In this document: one piece after another, positions 18,395 to 26,653 of the stretch
Layout of the letters: each line of letters begins with the position of its first letter
Numbering within the stretch: position 1 is the first letter of the stretch
NCBI GenBank assembly: GCA_016794625.1
Contig: JAEUGY010000097.1
Span: forward strand, 62,001-126,000
Source of the DNA: Opitutaceae bacterium
Lineage (GTDB): Bacteria; Verrucomicrobiota; Verrucomicrobiia; Opitutales; Opitutaceae
DNA: 64,000 nt
Direction of reading: 5' to 3'
The notes under the pieces: model-generated
Told to the model about the DNA's origin: nothing
The model's input: only the letters and a program-made list of their open reading frames with translations
Database searches by the model: none
Position numbers and translations under genes: made by a program

Positions 18395-18654
18395 GGGGCG
18401 GAAAGGGGTGCGCCGGTCACGGGTGTTACCGTGTCACGCTGGGTATCGGCGGGACAATGGACGGCACGTTCCTTTTCTACAAGCACGGCCATTACGCCCA
18501 AGGCCGCCCAGGCAACCAATTGACCGGAAGCTCCCAAGATGGCGTGCGTCCGGGCGCTCAAACGGGGCCAAAGCACTCTTCCCAGTCCCGCACCGCTGAG
18601 CAACATCACTAGCAAAGCGACGATGGCCCAGGACCGTAGGTGGATGGTTTTCAT
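18391..18654 (-). CDS. Small two-helix membrane protein, unknown
   Basis: This 87-residue protein starts at 18654 (MKTIHLRSWAIVALLVMLLS) and has two transmembrane helices (about residues 8-28 and 38-58), then a polar tail with one Cys. It is the first gene of the sodium-pump operon and is coupled to the next gene by ATGA. No family is recognised; it may be an accessory subunit of the decarboxylase complex. Confidence 0.6.
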   Translation of the reverse strand: MKTIHLRSWAIVALLVMLLSGAGLGRVLWPRLSARTHAILGASGQLVAWAALGVMAVLVEKERAVHCPADTQRDTVTPVTGAPLSAP

Positions 18655-18834
18655 GACCACTTTGGTTGGGTCGAAGCGCTCGATCGCGCGCTGGGGGCCG
18701 GATCGCCTGGCCTCGACGTGGTGCAAGTATCGCACATCGGCCGAGCCGGCTGCTACGCATCGATTGCTAAATGTGCGCTATCCGCTTCCTGCCGCTGCGC
18801 CCACGCGGCAAGAAGGGTCAAGCCGAGGCCCCCT

Positions 18835-18858
18835 GTAGGGCCGCCCCTGGCGGGCGCG
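18835..18858 (+). repeat. Copy 2 of a dispersed GC-rich intergenic repeat
   Basis: This matches the reverse complement of 1495-1518 at 22 of 24 bases (GTAGGGCCGCCCCT core). It lies in the 229-base gap between the sodium-pump operon start and the end of the NapC-like cytochrome gene. Confidence 0.55.
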
Positions 18859-18883
18859 CTGGGCCTTGCGCGCCGGAGCGAGG

Positions 18884-20377
18884 CTATTTGCCCTGGATGC
18901 CGCCGTTATGGCAGTCGGCACAGCGGAGCTCCTCATCATAGCTCCCACCCGGGTGCTTGAATTCAAGGCCGGAGGAGGTGAGCGTGGCCAGTTCCTCGGT
19001 CTTGCCCTGGGCGAGGATGACGTGACACGACGAGCAATCGCTCGCACGCACGGTTTCACCCGCGGCGGTCTTGTGTTTGTCGTCGTGACAGCGGAAGCAG
19101 CCCGGCCAGTCCTTGTGTCCGATGTTGTTCGGATAAACGCGCCAGTCGGCCTTGCGTTCGGGGAAGATCGTTTCGGCGTAGATGCGCTGGACCTCGGTGA
19201 TGGTCTCCTGGAGACCGGCGGCGTCCTTGTAGCGATTCCGCAGGTAGTCGGCGATCTTGGTCGGCGCCTCGGCGGAGGTGGTGATCTCCTTCTGCAGCAT
19301 GGCCTGGACCGCATAGCGCTTGATGTTGGGCAGCGTCGTATTGATGCGTCCCAACGCCATCGCCTGCTCGACGGAGTCGTTTGCCGTGGGGAAAACGTGC
19401 GCGGGCCGATTGTGACAGTCGACGCAGTCCATGGTCCGGACCAGCGCCACCGGCGGCTCGCCCTTGAACTCCTCGTTGCGGAAGATCTTTTCCGATCCGT
19501 CCTTTGTATTCGTCACCCGCATCCAGACAATGTCCTGGCGCTTGTCGTCGATCGCGTAGTACTCCACCTTGTTCTCCGGGCTCACATGCCAGTGGATGCC
19601 GCCCATCGGCGCGCCGGGCCGGCCCGAGTTGACCTTCATCAGCATGCGGACCGAGTAAGGCGTGTTCTTCTTGTCGGACATGAAATGTTCGAACGTGACG
19701 TCCAGGTTGCCGAGGAACTTCTCCGGCCAGTGACACTGTTCGCAGATGTCGCGGGCGGGGCGCAGGTTCTTGACCGGCGTGGCGATCGGACGTTCGTAGT
19801 TATCCAGCGCATATGCAACCAGCTGGTGGGCGCCGTTGATCTTGGCCTTGAAGAACCACTCGACCCCTGACCCGATGTGACACTCCACGCAGGAGACCCG
19901 GGAGTGGGAGCCCCGCTGGTAGGTCACGTGCTCGGGCTTCATCGCCTGGTGACACACCTCGCCGCAAAACTGGACCGACTCCGCGTAGTGGTAGGTCTGG
20001 TAGCTGCCGAAGGCGGAGAGCAGGAGGAACATGCAGGTGCCGCCCGCGAGCATGATCAGATGGCGGCGCTGGCGGGGATTGTGCAAGTCCAGCTGCCAGC
20101 GGTCGGGACGGCTCGCGGCATGCTTCAGTGCATAGCGCCGCTGCAGCCAGGCACCGAAGACCACGATGAGCAGGCCGCCGATAAGAAAGGCCGGCGCGAC
20201 AATGTAGGTCAGGATGCCGAGGTAGGGGTTCTTGTCCCCCTGGATGAAGCTCATCGCCACCAGCAGGGCGAAGGAGAAGAGCGCCCCGACGGCGAGGACC
20301 GCTCCGATGGCGGAGATCCAGTTGTTGAAGGCTGAGCGCGGCGGGGCCGGCGGGGTGGGAGGGGTCGGTTCGCTCAT
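18884..20377 (-). CDS. Heptaheme NapC/NirT-type inner-membrane cytochrome c (ImcH-like)
   Basis: This 497-residue membrane-anchored cytochrome should oxidise quinol and pass electrons to the periplasm. Three transmembrane helices lie at about residues 21-43, 54-78 and 107-124, followed by seven CxxCH heme sites with first cysteines near 138, 163, 212, 318, 427, 448 and 486. NapC/NirT proteins usually have one helix and four hemes. The three-helix, seven-heme layout is what has been described for ImcH of Geobacter, an inner-membrane cytochrome used in extracellular electron transfer. It is the last gene of the operon with a monoheme cytochrome, an MtrB-like barrel and a DmsE-like cytochrome. 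Confidence 0.92.
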   Translation of the reverse strand: MSEPTPPTPPAPPRSAFNNWISAIGAVLAVGALFSFALLVAMSFIQGDKNPYLGILTYIVAPAFLIGGLLIVVFGAWLQRRYALKHAASRPDRWQLDLHNPRQRRHLIMLAGGTCMFLLLSAFGSYQTYHYAESVQFCGEVCHQAMKPEHVTYQRGSHSRVSCVECHIGSGVEWFFKAKINGAHQLVAYALDNYERPIATPVKNLRPARDICEQCHWPEKFLGNLDVTFEHFMSDKKNTPYSVRMLMKVNSGRPGAPMGGIHWHVSPENKVEYYAIDDKRQDIVWMRVTNTKDGSEKIFRNEEFKGEPPVALVRTMDCVDCHNRPAHVFPTANDSVEQAMALGRINTTLPNIKRYAVQAMLQKEITTSAEAPTKIADYLRNRYKDAAGLQETITEVQRIYAETIFPERKADWRVYPNNIGHKDWPGCFRCHDDKHKTAAGETVRASDCSSCHVILAQGKTEELATLTSSGLEFKHPGGSYDEELRCADCHNGGIQGK

Positions 20378-20467
20378 GGCGGCTGGCGTTTAAATGGGCG
20401 GTGGTGGGTATGGAAACGCCGACGGCACACGAAGGCGACGTCGGCGTTTGAATCGTTGGAAACCGGA

Positions 20468-20800
20468 TCAGGCTTTGAGCGAACGGACGAAGGCGACCAG
20501 CTCCTTGGCTTCCGCCTCGGAGAACTCGTCCTTGTAACCTTTCATGCGCTCCTTGCCGCCCTCGGTCACCCCTTCCAGGATGGCCTTGAGCATCTCGTCG
20601 TCCTTCATCTTCGCCTGGACGGCGGCGTCGGTGTAGTCGCGGATTTTGAGTTTCTTGCCCTGTTTGGTCTGGGCTTTGCCGTCCTCACCGTGGCAGGAGG
20701 CGCAGGAGTTTTCCCAGTTTTCTTTGGCGGGCGCGGCCTGGGCGGCGGCGAACAGCAGGGGCAGAGCGAGCGGGAGCAGACAACGGAGGGTGATCTTCAT
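20468..20800 (-). CDS. Small periplasmic monoheme cytochrome c
   Basis: This 110-residue protein has a signal peptide (residues 1-22, LPLALPLLFAAAQA) and one heme site, CASCH, at residue 33. A C-terminal class I pattern follows: MKGYKDEFSEAEAKELVAFVR, shortened here, which supplies a likely methionine ligand and the last helix. It should shuttle electrons in the periplasm between the heptaheme membrane cytochrome and the outer-membrane conduit. It lies between the barrel gene and the NapC-like gene on the same strand. Confidence 0.93.
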   Translation of the reverse strand: MKITLRCLLPLALPLLFAAAQAAPAKENWENSCASCHGEDGKAQTKQGKKLKIRDYTDAAVQAKMKDDEMLKAILEGVTEGGKERMKGYKDEFSEAEAKELVAFVRSLKA

Positions 20801-20837
20801 GGGAGGATGGGTTGGAACGTTTGAACGGGGGGGGAAC

Positions 20838-22946
20838 TTAGAACCGATACTGAATCTTGCCGTAGATCATGTGAGCTTCGTAGTCGGAGAGGACTCCGTA
20901 CGGAACATCATTCTTGTCGGCGTAGGCGTATTTCAGCGTCAGCTGCGTGCGGGCATCGAGCTTGCGCACCCAGGTGGCGGAGAGCATGTGGGAGGTGCCT
21001 TCGGAGCCGAAGGGCACGGAGACATCAGCGTTGTTCACGTAGCTCTTGCGGGCTTCGTAGAAGTTGTAGTCGACATACAGATCGCTGGCGTCGTCGAGTG
21101 CGTAGCCGCTGCTGAGCGAGACATTGACGTAGTTGGCGTCGCTATTCTTGACCAGATTGGCGCCGGCGCCCGTGACCAGCACGGCGGGGGTGCGCAGGGT
21201 GTCGAAGACGACATTCATGGTGCCCTGCACATACCAGCGAGGCTGCGGGTTCCACGAAACGGACTGGGACAGGATGTGACTGGTCAGTTCCGCGCTCTCG
21301 CCGAAGGCCAGGCCGATGTCCTGGGTCCGGATCGTGGTGTTCTGGTAGTCGTACCGGGTCACCGAGCGAAGGTTCGAGGCCAGTCGCGTGCTCAGCCGGA
21401 CATTGAGATCGTTCGTTTCGAAGTCCTGGTTGGAAACATACGCTGGGTAGCGGTCCGCGGTGGAGATGGTATTGTCGCGACCGTTCCGGTAGTCATTCTG
21501 ACGCGCCTTGAAGTAGTACTGGAAGGCGAGGGTGGTGCCGGGCTTCGCGTACCAATTGGCCGTGGCCTGATACTTCTGGATGCTGCGATCGAAACGCGTC
21601 TCGCGATCGATGGAGATCACCTGGAGTGCGGTGCCGGGCTCCAGCACCCGCAGTTCCTCGAGATCGCCGTCGGAGCGGGAGTAGTCGATCTTGGCATTGA
21701 GCGTCCAGTTCTTCAGTCCGATGTAGCGAACCTCGATGGACTGTGCGGAGTCCTTCCATTCCTTGTTACTGTCCGCCTCGACCTCATCGAGGATCGCACC
21801 GAAGGCCGGGCCGGCGCCGATGTTGGTTTCCTCGAATTCCAGCCGGTTGCTCCAGTCGATCTTCTCGAACCGGGCGGCGGGGATGATCGAAACGGTTTCC
21901 GAGGGACGGTAGAGTGCGCTCAACGTGGCGATCGTCTGTTTCATCTCCGACTCGCCATGCAGGTCAAAGAAGCCTTCGTCGCGCTGCTGCCGGTTGAGAT
22001 AGGCGGGATCGTAAACCGGGTCAAAGGTCTGACCGTAGATGCGACTGCCGCTCAAGACCGTGTCGATTGTGGTGCGGGCCACGGCGGTGGTGATCCAGAG
22101 CTGGTCGCTGATCCGGTTTTCGTAGGAGCCGCGCATCTGGAACAGGTCATAGTCCTGACCCTCCTTGTGCGTGATCTTGCGGTCCTGGGGTTCGCCGATG
22201 CGGCGGCGTTCATAGCGTCCGTTGGTGTAGTCACCCGTGTCGGAACGCACGCCCAGATTCCAGAGGTGCTGTTTGCCGTGTTTGGACAGCGTCGCTACAA
22301 TCTGCTGACGCTTCTCGTCGATCCGCCAGAAGGAGGGAAGGATGTTGCGGGTGGCGGCGGAGCTGATGGCCAGCCCCGTGTCGCCCCAGGACAGCGAGTC
22401 CTTGGTGCCTTCGCGGGTGAAGAGGTCGTAGCGGAAGACGAAGTTGACGGCGTCCTCCGGGGTGTACCCGAGTTCGAGCCAGAGATTGCCCCGGTCGACG
22501 GCGAGCTCCTCGTTGTAGGTGGTGGAGGAGAAACCGTTCGTCGGCCAGTAACCGCCCGTGCCGTCGTAGAACACGCGGTATTCCTTGTAACCGAATTTCA
22601 GATATCCCAGGTCCTCCTTGTCGATTTGCAGATCGAGCAGGAAGTCGTTGTTTCCACCGATCACATGGCTGCGCAGTTTCAGGGTGGTGGTGTCGTTGAG
22701 CGACGTGGTGAAGAACAGGTCGTCAATGCCACCGAAGCCGGTTTTCTTGACCTGCATGTCCTTCTGGAACCCCGCACGGTCCCCGCTCTGGAGAGCGGAG
22801 CCCAGGGAGAAGTCGATGTAGTTTTCGTAGGTCGGCGCCTTTTCCTTCGGGGCGGCGCAGAGGGCGAGCGGCAGGGCGAGCAGGCTGGTGAGACTGGCCA
22901 CCCGGACCGCGGTGCGGGAAGTCGGACGGAGTGAAGTTGAGTTCAT
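20838..22946 (-). CDS. MtrB/PioB-like outer-membrane beta-barrel of a porin-cytochrome conduit
   Basis: This 702-residue exported protein has a signal peptide ending near residue 32 (LALPLALCAAP) and then a long run of amphipathic strands ending in YGKIQYRF. MtrB/PioB-type features are the early GGIDDLFFTTSLNDTTTLKL segment, LDLQIDKEDLGYLKFGYKEY shortened here, and many paired strands with short turns. Such barrels hold a multiheme cytochrome across the outer membrane. Length fits the MtrB family of about 700 residues. The N-terminal CxxC of Shewanella MtrB is absent. Its partner is very probably the DmsE-like cytochrome encoded just upstream (31-base gap). Confidence 0.85.
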   Translation of the reverse strand: MNSTSLRPTSRTAVRVASLTSLLALPLALCAAPKEKAPTYENYIDFSLGSALQSGDRAGFQKDMQVKKTGFGGIDDLFFTTSLNDTTTLKLRSHVIGGNNDFLLDLQIDKEDLGYLKFGYKEYRVFYDGTGGYWPTNGFSSTTYNEELAVDRGNLWLELGYTPEDAVNFVFRYDLFTREGTKDSLSWGDTGLAISSAATRNILPSFWRIDEKRQQIVATLSKHGKQHLWNLGVRSDTGDYTNGRYERRRIGEPQDRKITHKEGQDYDLFQMRGSYENRISDQLWITTAVARTTIDTVLSGSRIYGQTFDPVYDPAYLNRQQRDEGFFDLHGESEMKQTIATLSALYRPSETVSIIPAARFEKIDWSNRLEFEETNIGAGPAFGAILDEVEADSNKEWKDSAQSIEVRYIGLKNWTLNAKIDYSRSDGDLEELRVLEPGTALQVISIDRETRFDRSIQKYQATANWYAKPGTTLAFQYYFKARQNDYRNGRDNTISTADRYPAYVSNQDFETNDLNVRLSTRLASNLRSVTRYDYQNTTIRTQDIGLAFGESAELTSHILSQSVSWNPQPRWYVQGTMNVVFDTLRTPAVLVTGAGANLVKNSDANYVNVSLSSGYALDDASDLYVDYNFYEARKSYVNNADVSVPFGSEGTSHMLSATWVRKLDARTQLTLKYAYADKNDVPYGVLSDYEAHMIYGKIQYRF

Positions 22947-22977
22947 CGCTTTGTCCTAAATGAGAGGGTGGGTGTCG

Positions 22978-23754
22978 TTAGAAGCGGAGGGAGGAGCTCA
23001 CATGAGAGCCGTGGACGGCTTCGTGGCAGCCGGCGGACCAGCAGGTGCCGCGACTGAGGAAGGGCGCGTGGTCGCGTCCGCCGATCAAGATGACGCCGGG
23101 GGCGGTCTGCTGCTGGAAGTGGCACTGCAGACAGAGATTGGCATTTCGCGCCTTCAGCATCTTGGCGTTCATGGAGCCGTGCGGACTGTGGCAGGCGACG
23201 CAGCCCTCACGGGAGGCTTCGTGTTCGAAGACGTAGGGGCCACCCTGGGAGACGTGACACTTGACGCACGTGGCGTTCACGCTGTCGAAGTTGGTGCCGC
23301 CTTCCGCCACGGCGGGTCCGGAGTGAGGATTGTGACAGTCGCTGCAGCTCATCTTGCCCGACATCACCGGATGGTTGAAGGGCAGGTTGAACTCGCCGTG
23401 TTTGTCGAGATGGCACTGGAAGCAGGTCTCGGGTGAGTTGCCCGGGTTCACAATGGTCCCCGCGCCGCCGCCGGACTTGACGTGCAAGGACGCCGGCCCG
23501 TGACAGGATTCGCAGCCGATCTCGCCCTTGACTCCCGGCGCAGTGAGTTTCGCGTGAGTGGCCGAATGGAAAGAGTCGGTCAGCGTTTCGTGACACTCGG
23601 AGCACTTTTGTGAGCCCACGTAGTTGGCGCCCGCCACCTGGGGCGGCGCGACAATCGTGCGATCGGTCATGACGCAGGCCGCAAACAGAAGGCCCCAAAG
23701 GGCGGAGCCTCCGAAGAGAAGAGTACTGGAGAGTTTTCGCGGGTGTGTGCTCAC
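22978..23754 (-). CDS. DmsE-like multiheme cytochrome c (eight heme sites)
   Basis: This 258-residue exported cytochrome is probably a lipoprotein (LLFAAC lipobox at residues 22-27). Seven CxxCH sites start near residues 51, 81, 111, 137, 163, 185 and 208. An eighth site, CWSAGCH at 238-244, has four residues between the cysteines, a spacing known from some multiheme cytochromes. The ending AVHGSHVSSSLRF is typical of DmsE/MtrA-type proteins, which normally carry ten hemes and sit inside the outer-membrane barrel. It is the first gene of the operon. No third, outer-surface cytochrome is encoded next to it. Confidence 0.9.
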   Translation of the reverse strand: MSTHPRKLSSTLLFGGSALWGLLFAACVMTDRTIVAPPQVAGANYVGSQKCSECHETLTDSFHSATHAKLTAPGVKGEIGCESCHGPASLHVKSGGGAGTIVNPGNSPETCFQCHLDKHGEFNLPFNHPVMSGKMSCSDCHNPHSGPAVAEGGTNFDSVNATCVKCHVSQGGPYVFEHEASREGCVACHSPHGSMNAKMLKARNANLCLQCHFQQQTAPGVILIGGRDHAPFLSRGTCWSAGCHEAVHGSHVSSSLRF

Positions 23755-24197
23755 AAGGAGATGCGGTTGGAGGTTGGGAGAGTGGTCGAGCGACTCACGG
23801 AGTAGGCTGATTGTTAGGACGGCTTATAGGCGCAGCTCAGTTGTGACAGGACGCCGCACTTTCTGCTGTGTGGAAATTGCGAAGACGTGCGCAAGGTTTG
23901 CTGAACTGCGCTCCCACGGCCCTTACGCCGGAGCGTACCAGTCCGAAAAACAGGGGAGGGGTTAACGGGCGTTTTTATCGAATCCGAGAGCGAGCCGGCG
24001 TCCTTACCCGACCTTATTGATTTATTTTTGCATTTAGTTCTTGGGCAGTGCAAGCTCGACTTCCTCTTATTCTGTCACCTCTCCGGATGCCCGCCTCACT
24101 CCGACGGAACGGCCGGTCGGATTCTGGACCCTCGCTGCGACTTTAGGTTGGCCTTTGTCGCATCTCGCATTGGCTTCCTTTCTTACCCTGCGACTGA
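23755..24197. other. Divergent intergenic region, cytochrome operon / LacI gene
   Basis: This 443-base gap separates the DmsE-like gene (minus) from the LacI-type gene (plus). An AT-rich stretch at about 24008-24040 (TTATTGATTTATTTTTGC) is the likeliest promoter or operator zone. No convincing gene or RNA was seen. Confidence 0.4.
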
Positions 24198-25289
24198 ATG
24201 ACACCCGAGCCCATCACCATGCGGCACGTTGCCGAGCGAGCCGGGGTGACCCAGGCGACCGTCTCGATGGCGCTGGCGAACCACCCCAGGATCTCGCTGG
24301 CGACCCGCCAGAAGGTGGCCAGATTGGCTGAGGAGCTGGGCTATCGACCCAACGCCTATGTGTCGGCGCTCATGCGGGCTCGACGCACGGGTCGCTCGCT
24401 CGAGGGACGTCCGGTGCTGGCCCTGGTGTCGCCGTTTCCAGAGGAAGACGGCTGGCGAAGTGCGGCGGCGCCCACGGTCAGGCAGATGTTGGAAGGTGCG
24501 TTGGAGCGGGCTGCGGTGCGTGGGTTTGATGCGCAGGAGTTTTGGCTGCACCGGGATGGCATGACGAACGAGCGTTTTAGCGACGTCCTGCGTTCCCGGG
24601 GAATTCAGGGGATTCTCATGGGCCCGCTCCCCGCGGGCGCGGCGGCTCCGGCGCTGAAGTGGGATTACTTTTCGACGGTATGCCTAAGTGTTCCCTACCC
24701 GGATCTACGGCTGACCACCGTCTGCAATGATCATTATTTTTCCAGCCTACAGGTGATGCGGGAGTGCCATCGTCTCGGCTACCGACGGGTCGGCCTCGTT
24801 CAGCTTTCCTCCCACCAACAACGGTTTCATGGCCGTTGGGAAGCCGGGCTGCTCATTGCTCAGCGGTACCTCGGGGACATGCAGTTGACCTCGCCCCTCG
24901 TGCTCGACACGTGGACGGATCGTTCGAGGGTGGCGACGTGGTTTGCCGAACAACGCCCGGAAGTGATTGTCACCCCGGGGGCGGAGTTGCTCTGGCCGGC
25001 GTTGATCGAGGGACGCCTGAAGGTCCCGGAAGATGTTGGATTGGTTGGGCTTGGCGTCTCATCGCTTCAGCAGCCCTGTGCAGGAATTTTCCAGAACGGC
25101 CGCATGATTGGAGCGGCGGGGATCGATGCGTTGATTGCGGCCGTCGAACGACATGAAAAGGGCCTGGCGGAACAGGCGCGGACCCTGATGGTGGAGGGTA
25201 TCTGGTATCCGGGAAGCACGCTCAAATCGAGGGGGGGCGAGATGCCGCTCGCCACGTCGGCGACCGAAGGCTCTCCACGGGGGCGTTGA
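24198..25289 (+). CDS. LacI-family transcriptional regulator
   Basis: This 363-residue regulator has an N-terminal LacI helix-turn-helix (residues 8-55, TQATVSMALANHPRISLATR and then LAEELGYRPNAYVSALM) and a periplasmic-binding-protein-like sensor domain. It is a paralogue of the regulator at 40650: both have ALMRxRR after the DNA-binding domain, a DGWR stretch, and FWLxRDGM(T/S)NxRFS. It is divergent from the cytochrome operon and upstream of the DUF4097-like genes; its target is not clear from the sequence. Confidence 0.93.
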   Translation: MTPEPITMRHVAERAGVTQATVSMALANHPRISLATRQKVARLAEELGYRPNAYVSALMRARRTGRSLEGRPVLALVSPFPEEDGWRSAAAPTVRQMLEGALERAAVRGFDAQEFWLHRDGMTNERFSDVLRSRGIQGILMGPLPAGAAAPALKWDYFSTVCLSVPYPDLRLTTVCNDHYFSSLQVMRECHRLGYRRVGLVQLSSHQQRFHGRWEAGLLIAQRYLGDMQLTSPLVLDTWTDRSRVATWFAEQRPEVIVTPGAELLWPALIEGRLKVPEDVGLVGLGVSSLQQPCAGIFQNGRMIGAAGIDALIAAVERHEKGLAEQARTLMVEGIWYPGSTLKSRGGEMPLATSATEGSPRGR

Positions 25290-25660
25290 CTCCGCGGGCC
25301 AGGCATGGCCAAGGTGGAGGGCTTGTGAGCGAATCCGTGTCCCATTTGTCCCGTCCGTTGTTGCAATGGCTGAGCGCCCATGCCGGTTTTCCGTCGTGTC
25401 GACTCCCGGCCAAGGCGGAGACCTTGTTGTGTCTGGCGGCCGCCGCTTCCCAGGACGAGGCGAGCGACGAGGCGGGGATCTCCGAGTTTGGCATCCAGCG
25501 GCGCGACCCGGTGAAGGAATCGGCCTTGCGAGCGCATGCCCTTCGTCGCTCGCGAGTGCATTTTAAGTGCGACAACAGTGCAAAGGTGTAGGTTGGGCGG
25601 GGTTTTTCAGAGTTGGGTGTAACTTTTCGCGCCCGCGCGGGTTTTGTGGGTATTCCAACC
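25290..25660. other. Intergenic region without a supported gene
   Basis: This gap of about 370 bases follows the LacI gene. A frame with a TTG start at 25286 runs through it, but it shows no domain, signal or membrane pattern. Nothing firm is seen here; it may hold a decayed gene and the promoter for the next protein. Confidence 0.3.
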
Positions 25661-26602
25661 ATGAACCTCCTCTCCCTGAGTCTGGCCGCACTCGTTGCGG
25701 CGACCCCTAGCCTGTTGCACGCCAAGATCGAACGCGTCGTCGAACGATCCTTTCCCGTCACCGCGAATGGACAACTTTGGGTCCGAACCGTGGGGGGTGA
25801 CATCCGTGTCAAAACCGATCCCCAGGCGGCCGAAGTCCGAATCCGGGCCGTGCAGGTGATTTCGACCTCTTCCGAATCCGAAGCCGATGCGCTCCTCGCC
25901 AAGATGAGCCTCGAGATCGAACAAACGGGGACGGAAATCAGGGCCCAGTCCCGCAAGGCGGACGGCGCATCCTCGTCCTGGGGCTGGAAGAAACCCTCAG
26001 TCGTGGTGAACTTTGAAATCGTGGCTCCCACCAGCTATCCGAGCGATTTGGCCACGAGCGGGGGAGACATTTTTGTCGGCGACTCCCAAGCCAAGGTGAA
26101 GGTCGCGACTAGCGGCGGTGACATCCGTCTCGGCCGCATTCAGGGTGGCGTCGACGCCTCGACCAGCGGAGGCGACATCGGCCTCGAAGGACACTCTGCG
26201 GTCGCCAAACTCAGTTCTTCCGGCGGCGACATTCACGTGGTGGACAGCGCGGCACCCCTTACGGCCACCACCAGTGGAGGCGACATCGAAGTCCGCTCCG
26301 CTCGAAGCGCGGTCAAGGCGACCACGTCTGGCGGGGATGTTTCGGTAAAGTTTGAAGATGCGGTGTCCGACGATGTGTCGCTCGCTTCGTCGGGCGGCGA
26401 CATTGTGGTGAGCGTGACCCCGGCCGCGGCCTTTCACCTCAATGCGTCCACCAGCGGCGGAGAGGTCCGGACAAAGGGACTGGTGCTCGAGATCGAGCAG
26501 GGCGCTCCCGGCAAGAGCAAGTTGATCGGTAAGGTCAATGGCGGCGGACCCGACATGAAGCTCCGCACGAGCGGGGGCGACGTCCGCGTCAGCCTGCGCT
26601 GA
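25661..26602 (+). CDS. Exported DUF4097-like repeat protein
   Basis: This 313-residue protein starts at 25661 with a signal peptide (MNLLSLSLAALVAATPSLLH, cleaved near AKIE). The mature part has an N-terminal beta region and then nine copies of a short repeat centred on SGGD(I/V), spaced about 18-25 residues apart, running to the C-terminus. This is the DUF4097 (putative adhesin, right-handed beta-helix or beta-roll) pattern. The protein should be periplasmic or surface-located. It is followed 51 bases later by a second DUF4097-like gene. Function is unknown. Confidence 0.85.
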   Translation: MNLLSLSLAALVAATPSLLHAKIERVVERSFPVTANGQLWVRTVGGDIRVKTDPQAAEVRIRAVQVISTSSESEADALLAKMSLEIEQTGTEIRAQSRKADGASSSWGWKKPSVVVNFEIVAPTSYPSDLATSGGDIFVGDSQAKVKVATSGGDIRLGRIQGGVDASTSGGDIGLEGHSAVAKLSSSGGDIHVVDSAAPLTATTSGGDIEVRSARSAVKATTSGGDVSVKFEDAVSDDVSLASSGGDIVVSVTPAAAFHLNASTSGGEVRTKGLVLEIEQGAPGKSKLIGKVNGGGPDMKLRTSGGDVRVSLR

Positions 26603-26653
26603 GGCTCGGTTCCTCCCTTGCGTTAATCCCGTCCGTGGACGAGGCTGCCGCAC

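Noticed and set aside
20646..22934. 762-codon plus-strand open frame opposite the MtrB-like gene
   Set aside because: It is antisense to a clear exported barrel protein and has no leader or domain. High GC keeps such opposite frames open.
25286..25591. 101-codon frame after the LacI gene with a TTG start
   Set aside because: It has a weak start, no domain or leader, and odd composition. It is noted only as an intergenic region.
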